A stretch of 64,000 nucleotides of DNA from Pelargonium tetragonum. Lineage: Eukaryota > Streptophyta > Magnoliopsida > Geraniales > Geraniaceae. The translations under genes were made by a program, and so were the position numbers. Location: NCBI GenBank assembly GCA_036897445.1, contig JAYMTL010000036.1, positions 1 through 64,000 of the forward strand, read 5' to 3'. Positions 50,439 through 62,834 of this stretch are shown in pieces; the first letter of the stretch is position 1, and every line of letters begins with the position of its first letter. The notes beneath the pieces were generated by a model. It did not search any database and was not told the DNA's origin. It was given only the letters and a program-made list of their open reading frames with translations.

Positions 50439-51456
50439 GCACTTGATATTTAGCAAGGGCAAGCTAGAACTATTGTAGCTGTTGAGATGGAATAGATAGC
50501 CAATTTGCAAATAAAGGAGTCTTTGTATTCCTTAACTTGAGTTTATGATACCTGAGCTTAGAGTTTCTAGTCTAATGGGAATATACTGGAAAACCTTTTA
50601 TTTAAGTCTAATAACTGAAAGGCAAGTGCAGCTACTGTTGCTAAACTCTTAGGAAGTGAAAGCAAGGGAGAGCTTATCTCAGCAGAGAGAATCCAATCTA
50701 GATAGAAGGCTAATAAAGGAGTTTTAGAATTTCACTTCTTATTGTGAGGCCTGCCGATAGCTAAAGAGAAATCCAACCAACTTCTTGGTAAAGCTAGTAA
50801 GTTCCTTCTGTGTACGCAGGCATGGATTCTAATAATTGTAGCTATTTGGTATTGATTCTTGGTTGTAGCAAGAGAGCTTTCCCAGCTCTATTTACTAAGG
50901 TACTTTTCTGGGTGTACCAATTCCTTTCTTTATAACCATAACCCAAACTAAATCTTAGCTGTCGGCAAAGCAAAGGCGATAATTCTAGTTACAGAATCTC
51001 TTGTAAATGAGTCAAAATATCTTATCTAGCAGCTAATGGAGTACTTTATATAGCGGCTGTTGCTATTAGGAAGGGTATCTAGCTTTAATGTTACTATTCC
51101 GTATACTATTCCTGATTTTATCTTGTTTAATAACCTGTCTAACCAGTTTTCATGTCTAAGCGGATAGCCGGTAAAGATGTTTAAGATTCTAATGGAAGTA
51201 CTGCTATTAGGGACTCTATTTATTTTAGGAAGGAGTTCACATATAAATTTCTTCTTTGCTGGAAAGGTTTGATTTTTCTTAGATTAGAGGTTCCCGTTTA
51301 GTAGTTTATGTATGAAGGTGTCAATAGCCAGGGTTTCTTTGTTGTAAACCAGATAATCCTAAGTCTTAATGGGAGTTGCTAAAGTAAGCTAAAGGAGAAG
51401 AGAAAAATCTTCTTATTTAACTTAAATTAAATTAAAAGGGTTCTTAGGAGTTTAAC

Positions 51457-51473
51457 AAGGTAATGCAATTAAT
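51457..51473 (+). repeat. Solo end motif AAGGTAATGCAATTAAT
   Basis: This carries the 15-base core AGGTAATGCAATTAA exactly (51458-51472). No left partner is recognisable upstream. It lies near the end of a long region in which G exceeds C (about 48.9-51.4 kb), with more balanced DNA to the right. Confidence 0.5.
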
Positions 51474-52173
51474 GTATTCTTTTCTACTTTGAGAGGAGAG
51501 TTCTAATTCTAAATCCGAGTCTTAAATCTTCAAAATGTTATTTACATAGTAACCTTTCAGGTATTTTTAACGTATAATCCATCTTTTATTGTCAGAGCTT
51601 TCCTAGAGCCTCGAGATACAGGAAAGGTAAGTAAGATAAGTTGAATAGATATAAGATATAAAGAGAAGGAATGATAAAGCTAAGTACCCGGGCTTTCTCG
51701 GAGGTACAAGTCAAAGTATGGACATTCAGATAGTTATAGCTGCTAAGTTGCTAAAAGCTGGCTGACATTGCAGGATTCTAAGTTCTAAGAATTCCTGGTT
51801 TTGTATTAGTTCTTCTTTGTTCAGTTGTTGAAACTATATTGACGGTAAAGGTTCTAATTCTAGTGCACTAAATAAACAGGAAATCCATTTTGGATTTAGG
51901 ATAGCATAAACTAAGTTCTTTCTAAGCTAAGAGAAGAGGAAAAAAAGGCTCTCATTAATTGGAGGGGAATTCTATTCTTTATTTCTAGTTAGAAATCATC
52001 TTTCTGTGCAGGGGGTCTAAATAACTCATTGCAGGTACAACCAGATATTATCTCTCTTCTACTTCCGAATCCCCTAAGGTCTAGTTCTAAAACAGAGTTA
52101 TAGGGCTCTGGCTTGTCCCTTTATTGAATTGATTGGGAAAAGTTAAGTCGACACAGTTATCACCTCTTTTTAT

Positions 52174-52211
52174 AAGACCTTTTGTAAAGAATTGCTATAA
52201 TAAAAGGTCTT
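52174..52211 (+). terminator. Terminator-like stem with T run
   Basis: AAGACCTTTT (52174-52183) and AAAAGGTCTT (52202-52211) form a perfect 10-bp stem with an 18-base loop, and the T run continues past the stem. The shape is like an intrinsic terminator, but the stem is AU-rich, the loop is large, and no gene lies upstream. A match of this size is expected about once or twice by chance in the window. Confidence 0.2.
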
Positions 52212-54710
52212 TTTTAAGTATAAAGACTCAACCTTGTGAAAAACAGAAGATAATTGTGATTATTACCTTTTTGACTTCGGTAGGGATATTTTAGCCAGGA
52301 ATGTTTAAGGCAGAGTAACCAGTACTTTACTTGACTAAGAGTGTGGATCAAGAAAAGGAGAAAAGGTGATTACACGCTTGCATCGAAAACTTGAATTACT
52401 TGCTATTGTTTTTTCAACGAAAAGGTTAGTATAAAGATTAGGAAATATTCTAAAAAACCCTTTTAGGTCTGGAGATATGATATATATATTTCTATAAAAG
52501 ATAAATGTTTAATTGGACTTATAAAAGTTTTCTTTCTTTTTATATTATTACTATACTACCAGTCCCGGCCGCATACGATAACTATAACCCTAGATTTTCC
52601 CGAGGCTTCTACTTTTTAATTCACTACTGATTTAACTACTCATAAAATTGAATTTAGGAAAGTTTGCTATAGTATTATATACTCCCATAAAACATAAAAT
52701 GCTGAATTTCTAAGAAAGACCACTAGACAAAAAAGGGATTCTTATGTTTAGTAATGCAAGACAGGAACTCAAAAAGAGAAACCTGAAAAGTCTCTGTACA
52801 CTTGTTGATTAAGTTTTATGATGTTATAATAGCATGTTTATATATGCCAAAAAGACTCAATTCCCGGCAAATCCAACTTGAATTATTAGGTAAACTACCC
52901 AATACATACACACTTTAAGCAACGGACCGGACCCTAAAATTATGCTTAGTTTACTACTTACTAAAATCTGGAATGCTACTTATTAATACTATATTATGTC
53001 TAGTAATCCCATATTACAATCTCCCAATACTGTGTAAAGAATCCTAGGGGCAAAGGTTATCCGGAATTAAAAAGGTATTCCCTCTACGAGAATGAAATTA
53101 CACTCTTACTTACCCCGGTTGGGAACCCCTGATAAGGAAATCCTGATATTTAAAAATTCAGTAAACTAGCTAACGCTTCTATATCTATAATCCGGAATTT
53201 TTCAAAAAATTTCGTCTAGCATCTACTTTATTGTAGTAACATTGAATATTATTCATAGATATAAAGCCCCAACTTAGTAGTTTTATCCTACGAACCTTGC
53301 TCTTACAGCAAAAAAGGACTTTGAGTCTTAAAAATCTGGCACAGTAGCTTGTTTCTGGAATATTACATTATTTTTTCTTTTTCTTCAGTAGAGCAAAGTG
53401 AGCCCTCAAGTAGGGATCTACGTTTTACTTAAAAAGAGCCCTTTTAACCCTCCTGGAGTCTTTTTCTGTTCGCGTTAGTTAGCTGGCTTCTTTTTTATCA
53501 GTTTATAAGAAATTTTCTTAATCTTTATTCTTTATATATATAGAAACACGATACATATAATAAAGCGGGCCTTAAACTTATGCAGAGCTTTAAACATAAA
53601 TATTTGTAATAGTTCATAAATCTTGATTGAAATCTATTAAAGGATTTCTTGATATTAAGAAGGATCTTTTCTCTGTGAACAAAGGTTACTACTCCGGGTT
53701 TTTCTCTGGAAATGCAAACCTTACTTGTTAAATCACAGGAGTTTTCGCTTACTAAAAATTTTTATACCTTCAATTTTCTATTAGGGCCGCCAAGTCCTTT
53801 TCCTTTTTATGCTATACTCATTAAAGATCCTGCCCGCTTCCCATGCGGTAAGTAACAGAAACCTAATTAACAGAGATAGATCGCACGGGAAACTTATAGA
53901 AAGTGAGCCCTTGCTAATCTTCACTTTCCTCTGGAGGTATGTTGCAGTAGTTTTAGTAGGATTCGGATCAAATTAACATAGGGGTACGTTTAACTTACTT
54001 AAATAAAATAGATTAGGAAATTAGAAAATCTAATACTAAAAAAAGCTAAGCTACTTCTGTATTACTCACAAGTAGCACAATGATTGGCACTAAAATCTGA
54101 CTAGACTTCATTTTGAAAGGGATGGCTATTTCGATATACATAACTAAATAACTAATAAGCTAACTTCCTACAGGAGAGTGTTAACACACAGTAGAACTTA
54201 GATATTTTTAACAAAGAATATAAGTTAATAGATGAGATGGCAAGGGCTCTTCTTGAAGTACAAGAGGATAAATCCAAAGTAAAGTTCTTAAATGTCGGTA
54301 AATGCTTATGTGTTCCGGATAGTAAAAGGGTTAAGTCAAAAAATTTTTGACAGGATTCCTACTTGAAAAAGTGTGTGGACTAGAGTTTCCGAAGGTAGAA
54401 AAAGGGAGCTGGTTTATTGCGTAGTACTCATTTTTCTTTATTAGATCTATACTAAGTTCAGCTGGATAAAGTGTAGCTAAGTAGAGTATACCTTGAATTA
54501 TATCCTCTATTGTATGTATAGGACTCCTTGGATAGTAGAGACAACAAAGAATTTAAGAACTTTACTTTGGATTTATAGTAGTAGGATTCCACCCTTTAAG
54601 GAACTCTTTTTACTCAGTTCGGGAAATGGAATAGGGATAGAAAATAAGAAGGGAGTTTCTTAAGGGTATAGGTTGGGGAGTCATTCTTGCTCTATATGTA
54701 GTATATATAT

Positions 54711-54756
54711 ACGGGACTTGAACTCATGCATTTTCTTAAAAAAAGGTCTTTCCTGA
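54711..54756 (-). repeat. tRNA T-arm-like string (relic or repeat)
   Basis: On the minus strand ATGAG-TTCAAGT-CCCGT forms a T-arm with four of five pairs, followed by TATATA. Upstream are GACC, a T run and TTAAG, loosely like the trnK anticodon region. No D-arm or acceptor stem is seen. AGAAAATGCATGAGTTCAAG is shared, with one change, with 20281-20310. This is either a decayed tRNA gene or part of a dispersed repeat. Confidence 0.3.
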
Positions 54757-55112
54757 GAGTATAAATGAATAGGATTTTCCCGTAAGTTTTGTTAGTAAAA
54801 GACCTAAAAGTCAATTTTTGAGTAAATATAAAGAGGAAAAAAAGTTAAGTCTCTGTTCTGTATTGTTTACTCATTCTGAAAGCCCTTGGAATATCGAGAA
54901 AGAATGAATATTTGTTAGCTTTTAAGAGAAGTTTAGGTTTTTTTCAGGAGAGAAAGAATTTCAAAGGCTATTTTCGGGGGAATTTAAAAGCTAAGTTAGC
55001 GATCTGTAAATTGACTTTTTACTTCTGCTATGTCCTATTTTTTTCAAAATTCAAAATGAAAAGAAGTAGCAAAAGTTTGGTTAAGTAAGGATTTCCAGTC
55101 TCAGGCATATCT

Positions 55113-55129
55113 AAGGTAATGAAATTAAG
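55113..55129 (+). repeat. Diverged solo end motif AAGGTAATGAAATTAAG
   Basis: This differs from the core at one base (GAAATT for GCAATT). No interior words or tail are seen, so it may be a chance match. A similar AGTAATGAAATTT at 32090-32102 precedes a CTA-rich tract. Confidence 0.3.
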
Positions 55130-55639
55130 CAAGGGAGGAGGTTTTCCCAATAAACACAAACTTACAAGCAAGTACGAGTAGAAGGCGCAAGTTTCGTACA
55201 CTTTATATAATATTATACTTTGACTAGCATACAATTTCCTTACAAAAGATATCGATTCTACTATAGGAGCGGGTCATTCCTGTATAGAAAAGCACTCTAT
55301 ACAATGCATGCAACTTTTCGCAATACGACTCATTCCAGAAACTCCCAAAAGTTTCGTGGCTAGCGCTTTTATACCCGTGTTTTAAAAACGAGAGACTGGA
55401 TGTCACTTGCTTTTTCTATTTGGTTTGAGTATTAAGAATCTTCTCCCAAAAGCAAAGGAATAAGGTCTGGGTAAGAGTTTAGCGCTAGTCTTGGTCGGAT
55501 ATTTCATTCTACTGTTTAAGTCAAAAGGAAACACCCTCTGTTCCCGGGTATTTTCTTGAGGAAGTTAGCTTGGCTAGAGTTTAGAGAGAATTTGGTACCA
55601 AAGGAGCCCTTTTATTTATTTTATTTGATGCTTTAGCTT

Positions 55640-55985
55640 TTTTGGGATACTAAAACAAGAACAACAAGAATATATAATTAATTAACTATAGAATATATTA
55701 TTAACTATGACAGTAACTACAGAACAACAACTAGCTACAGGAATAGCCTACTTTTCTAAATCCTATTCTTTCTCTCTTCTCCTTAAATATTCTAATCCCT
55801 CCTAGTGGAACTCTAAAACAGAGAATACAGAATTTCCTAGCTAATAATAAAGAATCTTCTACTACTAACTCTAGCTCAAAAACAGAATACAAAGAAAGAG
55901 TTAAGTAATAAAAAGCAAGAACAAAGAAAGCAAAAGAAGAAGTAAGTCAACAAAACAAGGAAATCTAAAACAAAAGAAGTGATGG
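55640..55985 (+). repeat. G-poor CTA/ACAA-rich tract
   Basis: Words such as AATTAACTATAGAATAT, TAACTACAGAACAACAAC and TCTACTACTAACTCTAGC dominate. AAGTCAACAAAA and ACAAAAGAAGT near its end echo the DNA just beyond the tail of mini-element 3 (about 24830-24845). No end motif of the family lies at its left edge, so it may be an orphan tail. Confidence 0.35.
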
Positions 55986-58600
55986 GTATTGTCTAAAAAA
56001 GGAAAAGCACAGGGAGTTTTGCCTTTTATTAAATTGGGTGTGCTAGGGATTTGACTCAGTATACTTTAAGCGTAGGGCTATAGAATGGACTTACAAAAAA
56101 GACTAGTTTTGTTTTCTAAAGAGTTAATTGCGCTAGGCTATACTATAAGGGAAATATTATAAACTCCTTTTTCTGTGAGACAAACCTACAATTTCTTTGT
56201 TTGTTAGGAGCATAAGAGCACTCCTATATATAACTCAAACGCGGAGATATATTCAACAAATTTCAATGCCATAATAAGGACTCTTGTTTTACCCCCTCAA
56301 CTTTCTATTTCTATCTGTCATCTAACAATTTAAATTACCAAAGTAAAGTCTGAGTATTTAGCATATCACAAAACTAGGTCTAGCATTAGACAGAGGGGTC
56401 CTTGTACTCCCTTAAAAACTCTATAGAAATGTATAGCTTTTCTTGTTTATCCTATAGCAGAAAGTAAGAGAATTTTATTAGCTTACGTATTCTGTCGTTA
56501 AAATTAAAGGACTAAGTTAGACTACGTTAAGGGAGCAAGCAAGCCTATTGATGTTAAAGGAGTTTGGTCTATCTATGATTTACTAAAAGTATTTAATCTG
56601 TGTTGTAAAATGTTGAGTAAAGTATGGCAAGCACAATAACAGAAAATCTCTCTAATTATGAGTCCTACTTTTACTTCGGTGTTATGTTATAAAAAAAAGT
56701 TTGGATAAAAGCAAAGCAAGGCAGGGTAAAACAAGAGTCCTTATTATGGATTTAGGAGTTCCTTTTATAAGGTTACGATTTGCATTTTTAGCAAAGATCT
56801 AGAAAGCTATAGACTCTCGGTGCTACCCTTAAGCCTTAATAATCGAGACATGACATCAGATATAGGTTACTAGGCTGTCACTGCTTTTTTAATAGAATTC
56901 CAAAGTAATTGACTCATGTAGAAACCTAGTTTACTTATAAGACAAGCCCTTTTCCTGTCAGCAACTTATAGGAATAACAAAGAATATAATAGTTTCCATC
57001 ATCGCAAGAGTATCTAATGACAATACTCAGACAAAAAAGCATAAAACTCTCCTATATCATATATTAGTGGGGTACCCTCATTCAAAGTTTAAACTAGAAA
57101 ACTCCTCTATTTCTAGTAGCAAGTTCAAAATACGAATTACAATAGCATTAATAAAAATTATAGAATTAGAAGCCTTAAAAATATATCTGGGTTTTCCTTT
57201 TACAACTCTCCTTGAACAGAATTCCCAGGAAAGGTTTTTAAGAGTATTAGCTGAGGAAGTCTCGTGTACTTAATAAATGAATTTGAGACTGCCGCCTTGC
57301 TTTTTTATTTGAAACGAGTAAACTTTTATGTATGGTTAAGGTCACATTGTTTCATTGGTTTTTACTAAGGCAAGTTGTTATCAGAAGATTCTATATGCAT
57401 AATAGAATTCCAGAGTAGGAGGGTCTTCTCAGGCAGTAGAATTCTCACGCAATCGGGTTTGGGTTAGGTTATAAAAGAAAAGGGGTTCCTGCTTTTAGTA
57501 AAAGTTTACCCTTTATTTATATATTTCGGATTTTAGCTTAACCAAAAAAGGATAAAAGGAAGCTCTTTTTAAGTGAAAATACCTATCTTAGTTCGATGCG
57601 GGATCTATTAACGCACTTAATCGTAGAGAGAAAGATTCTTTAAAAAAGTTATAACTAGCATGTAAAGGATCAAAAATGAGACTTTACTCAAGTTAAACAA
57701 AAGATATAAATAAGAGAATTTCTTTTTAATAGTGAAAGCCTAAAAGCTCCTAACAAAAGGAATTTTATAATCTGAAAATCTTTTTAAGGAATACAAAAAA
57801 GGGAAGACTATTAATAAAATATTTCATCTTCGATTCTCGAAGAATTTTGGATTGGTAAAGCTTGGCCAATCTTTTGCTTTATTTAGTTATCTAGGACTTC
57901 ATTATCTACGTATATATAAGGTTAATAAGGAAGCGATGCCCCATAGTCAAAGTATAGTGTAGGGTTTCTATGAACTCTCATTTGGCTGGATCCTGCAGTT
58001 TAAAATTTTTCAGCAGTTTGCAGGTTTAAGGCGAGTCAAGAAGGTAGGAATTACACTTATACAAAAAAGGGGCGGAAGTAACAAGATTTATCTAGAAATT
58101 CTGTTTAGTCAACTCAGAGAGATGAGCATGCTCTTTACCAAAAATAAGTATTAAATAGCTTTAACTATTTTGAAATCAAAAACTCTTGAAGGATAAACCA
58201 TAACTTAAATCTAGAGTATACTGCAGAGCTGCCTATCCCCTATAACAGCCCCTTGGTGATTACAAGGAAAACCCTCTTAAACGAAGATTACTTTTTATGT
58301 GCTATTTATACTTTATTACTTACTAGTTTGCCCATCTGCAGGACTACTTATATGACCCTTTTTAATTAAAGTAGACTTAGTCTAGAACTTTTTCACAGGA
58401 CACACTTCTTCTAACTCTTAGAATCCAAAAGTCTACTAGTTTTACAGGTTTCAGTAGCTATATAAAGAGAAAGATTTTGTTTATCTGACTCTAAAACCCG
58501 AGGCTTATAAAAGCGCGTTTTAGCTTATTTAAATGAGGGTGGAATCGTTCTTAAGTTTAGTTATACCTATAAAAAAGAGCATCCTATTAAAGGAGTTTTT

Positions 58601-58616
58601 TCTAATCTTCTAATCT
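58601..58616. repeat. Exact tandem duplication of an 8-bp unit
   Basis: TCTAATCT occurs twice head to tail. At this length it may be chance. Confidence 0.4.
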
Positions 58617-60718
58617 AAAAGGCAATTTTATGTAATTGCAATTTATGGCAAAGCCCCAAATCCGTTTTATTTCAAACCCAGGTCGAAAGAAAGTGAGTAG
58701 GACTACGCAGTACAAGGTAAAGTGTATCAACCATATTAAGGTATCCAAGCTAGATATTTAAAAATAGAAAGCGTTTTACTTAAGTTTGCTTCTGAATTAT
58801 TGATCCCTTTTTTCTTAAATGTAGGTATGCAGCTTTATACTTTATTATAGAAACAGTCATTTAAAAATTATGGGCACTTTATCGTAACACGTTAGAGGCT
58901 TGACAGATCCTCATCGTATATAACCTTCGGAGGACTCCCTCTCCTTTTATCGGGTTAAGGGGTTGCAAAGGAAATAGGAAGAAATTTTTCTAGTGATAGA
59001 TAAAGTAGATCCCGTTATTCAGGAATTAGAATGTTAAACCCTTCCCTTTTAAAAATACATGTAACTGATTAAGGGCTCTCTTCTTTTTTATAGAAGAACC
59101 AAGTAAGCAGTGCCTTTTTTTAGAGCCTATCAAGCAGCTATACTGGTTTCCTTTTCTTCTGATTCTATAACTTTCCTTAAAAGAAACTGATGAAGTGCTA
59201 CCATTATTACTTAATTTCTATTATAACGCCTAGCTCTGTAAAATTACCTTTTCTATCTCGACCAAAAACCATATAGGCTGCTTTCCTTCAGTACTATGTT
59301 AGTTAAGAAACTCCCCACTTTAGACATACCCGCTGCTCAAACTTCAGGAATAAAAAGACTTTTAAATATTAACCTTTTTTACTGACATTGTAGTTCCATT
59401 CCTTAGCTATAGGACTTTTTATGAAACAAGACTTCAAAAAGCTCCCTATCGAGTTAAAAGTAATTTGACTTTTATACCTAGTATTTACTATCTCCACCGG
59501 ATCACCCCGGTCTCCTACATTCCTTATAATTTGTAACTCGGTTTGTTCCGTTTAAAGTTTAAGCTCTTTAAATTACAGAGTAGTTAATATAGCAAAGCCT
59601 TCTTAATAGTAGGTTTCGGGAAGTCGATTTTATAAAAGAAAACTTGAGTCAATTCTCGAGAGGGGGATATACAATGCGCTTTGGCTTTAGATATAAGTTT
59701 TTAAATGCCGGTAGTAAGGTACACTAGTGATCCCTAGGATTTAAATCCCCTTCTTGTTAGCAATATGTTTTGTAGTTACACAGTTGTTAAATAGGCTCGA
59801 TCGTAAGGGAGCTGTAATATCGAAAAAGAGAGGAGAAGCCGGCTTAGCCCACATTTTTTTGTTCTTAATTAGATTATAAAGCCTTTCTAGTATCTCTTTG
59901 GTTTTAAAGAAGTATGAATTTTCATTTTTGAGCTATAATTTTGTAAATCTCGGGGATTTTGGTGCTAATACTGGATACTCGAAGGGTTAAGGCCTAGTTT
60001 CATTACTGAGGGAAATTCTATTTACGAGGCTAAACAGTATACAAAGAGTAATTAATTGTGTGAGAAATTCCAAGTTTGATTTTAGGTACAAACCTATTGA
60101 ATAAGTCCCAAGAAGATAAGAAAGATTCACAAAATGTAAGTAGAGGTTTTGGTTTCTTAAGTATAATAACTTTATCTCTAGGTAATAGGGTTCACAGGCT
60201 CCTCCCTGTATGTATAGTACAGAACTAAAAAGGTCTAATCTAAGAGAGGTTTTTCCTAACTATAATAGGTATGAATAAAAAGAAGCTGGTATTTAACTAA
60301 TTAATAAGTGGAAGCGCTTACAAGAAAGCGAAAGGTAGGAAATAGAAACTGCTATAAAGGTAAAGCCCGGGTAGATGATAGAGTATAAAATAGAGTGGTT
60401 TTCAAAGGGAGTTATATAAGAAAGTGTTCTGCTTAAGGATTTCAAGTACAAGGTATAACTCATAAGTAAGCAAGGATTACCTACGAATCTTCTAGGAATC
60501 TAGAAATGTTGTATTGTCAAAACGGGGGTTCCTCAAGTTTAGTATTGATCTCAATATTGGCTAAAAAGTCTGGGTGTTTCCTGTTTTCTTGTCTAATGTT
60601 AGTTTTTTTGAAGGAGTTAACACGTAAAGTTTTTGGTTGATTTCAAGTTTCCTTTATATTTAAATTCTTTGTTCTCTGTGCTTCAGAATTCAAGCAGATA
60701 AGGTAAGGCAAAGTTTTT

Positions 60719-60760
60719 GGATTGGAACTCACGCTTTCTAGGATTTCTATATTCTGTTTT
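60719..60760 (-). repeat. T-arm-like string related to repeat R copy 1
   Basis: The plus strand GGATTGGAACTCACGC, then TTTC and TATATTCTGTTTT, aligns with GGATTAGAACCCGTGC, TTCC and TGTATTCTGTCTT at 21211-21252, about three quarters identical over some 43 bases with one gap. The minus strand contains GAGTTCCAATCC, a box-B-like word. No full tRNA fold is visible. Confidence 0.28.
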
Positions 60761-62762
60761 AACTTCAAAAAGTGGACAATTAATACAAGAACTGAGAATG
60801 AAGTCAACTAATAGACAACTTTTTATATTATATAGGAATATTCCACTTACTTATCTACTTTCTTATAAGCTAGGGTTGTAATTAGAATTCTATCGCGGGG
60901 AAGTAACGAAGTACTACTAGCCGGAGTATCAGAAGTGCTACGAGTCTTTCTTTTTTAGTGAGCCCTTGGTACCCCTAGCCTTTAAAATAAAAAGAGGAGA
61001 TTCTATAATCTTCATTTAATCCTGATATTCTTAATCTTAAACGGGTATGCATAAGAGATTGCTATAGATAGTACCCACAGGAGGGAGCCCCTTTACATCA
61101 AGACAAAAGCACTCATAATTATTAGTAAGAAATACTTCAGCTATATTATCATAAGTTTAGAAAAGAGCTAAAAATTCTGGGGGTCGGGAGTCCTTATAGA
61201 TTACAGTTAATGCTTATGGATTTTTAAAATAACCGGGTTAAGGTGGAGAGCGAGGGTTTACTCTTTCAATTTTTGGTACTACGCGGAAGCATAAGGGTAA
61301 ACTACTTGGAACTTGACTTTTATTTTGTATCTAAGGAAGCGGCTTACTTTCAGCAAGTAGAACACCCCCATTAGAATAACCCGAGCTTATTAGAATCCTA
61401 ATCATCTTAAGAAAAGGGTAGGTTTATATCTGATTGTGTTAGAAAGCAATTAATAAGTTTTTAAGCAAAGACATCCCTAAAAAGTCTCTTCCGTATTAGT
61501 ATTAAGTTTATAAACAGTAGGAAATCCAGAAAGAGAAATTCTGCTTATATAGCTCTAGTGGGTTAGACACAATTCCAATTTAAACTAACAGGGAGCCTTT
61601 TTTAAGATATTAGATTCCTAAGAAAAGGTCCCTTCGTAGACGGGGCACACGAGGCTTTTTTCTTTTTGCTAAGTAGGATGCTTTTACTATATCTTATTTC
61701 TTCCTAATCAAGTCAAAGAGTTGCAAGTGAGGCTGGAGTAACTGCTGCAGACAGAGATACTAGGGAAGTCTTTAGTTACTTGAAAGATAATTTCTATTTT
61801 ATTGGCTTATACTACCGAACCCCGATTTATCATCACCTATAAAATAAAGGAGATTCCATATGTCGATTACTGTCATTTAATTCTAATTTTAATTAAAAAG
61901 TCTTAGGAATTAGTTCTCATAAAAAGTACAATCTTTTGCTTAAACTCCTGAATTAGGCTGGGGAATATAAATACTAGTAGATTACCCCCTTAAAATAGAA
62001 CCTCTTCTCCTTTTGTTTGGTCAAAATAAATATTCTTGCGGATTAGAGTACATTCTTATTTAGAGTGTTCCTCGGTAACCCAAATGCAGTATAAATAATT
62101 CTTGTATAAAGTTCAGTAATTTAAACAGCTCTTAGAATATTAGAAAAACTCTGGACTTATACTCCGTGTAAAAACAAGTCAAAGTTAAAGCCTAGCCAGA
62201 GTTTGCTTTATAAAAATCCCAGAAAATGCCCCAACGTTTCCCTGAAAAATTTTCTTACCTTTTTGCCTTCTCAATTAAGCAAGAGATCCCTGCCAAAAAG
62301 TAGTATTGATTATCTTCCGTGTAGAGCTTCTTGTTGATTCAAGTCTTTACCATTACAATATTAGTATAGTGAGCTACTAAATACCACCTTTTCTAATTAG
62401 GATTTTCAGCAAAATTCCCGGCGTACGACACTAAAATACTAAATTCTATTTTGTTTTACACGGGTTTTCGCTCCAGAACTCCTCTAAAAGGTAAGTATAT
62501 CTGGCGGGACTCCTTATAGTAAAACGGAAAGACTTCTAATTAAATAGGGTCTGTTTAATTAGATTTGGGCACTCTGCCTTTTATCTTTTTGGGATTAAAG
62601 GAAAGAGGCAGGTGAACTAGTTTCAGTTGGTTATAATGAATCTTGATATTTTTATCTTTTTTTTTATTAACTCTGTAGCCTAGCTTATGACTTTAACTAT
62701 ATTTCCTTGTTTTGAACTCTCACTTATTGAAAAACTTCCTACAATGCATTTTGCTTTTTTTA

Positions 62763-62834
62763 GTCTTGAATCCAAGTGTTAGAGCACCTCAGTCAAGTTA
62801 TAGGTTGGCGTTGGTTCAAATCCTATAGTAATCT
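62763..62834 (+). pseudogene. Possible tRNA-Asp(GUC) relic
   Basis: GTTAGAGCACC (62778-62788), GTCAAG (62792-62797) and GGTTCAAATCC (62813-62823) occur in the order and roughly the spacing of plant mitochondrial trnD: the D-arm end, a GUC anticodon loop, and the T-arm. The T-stem GTTGG/CCTAT pairs at four of five positions. The spacings are off by -2 and +3, the anticodon stem does not pair, and the acceptor strands do not match. If real it is a decayed tRNA gene; a chance likeness is also possible. Confidence 0.25.

Larger units (their letters stand above)
49589..54710. other. Gene-free stretch right of mini-element 4
   Basis: G exceeds C on the plus strand to about 51.4 kb; the solo motif at 51457 lies close to that boundary. 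A G-poor tract follows at 52560-53010. Around 53815-53950 a weak mini-element-like arrangement (ATTAAAGATCC, GCGGTAAG, GGAGGTATG) is visible but too diverged to call. No open frame reaches 60 codons. Confidence 0.45.
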
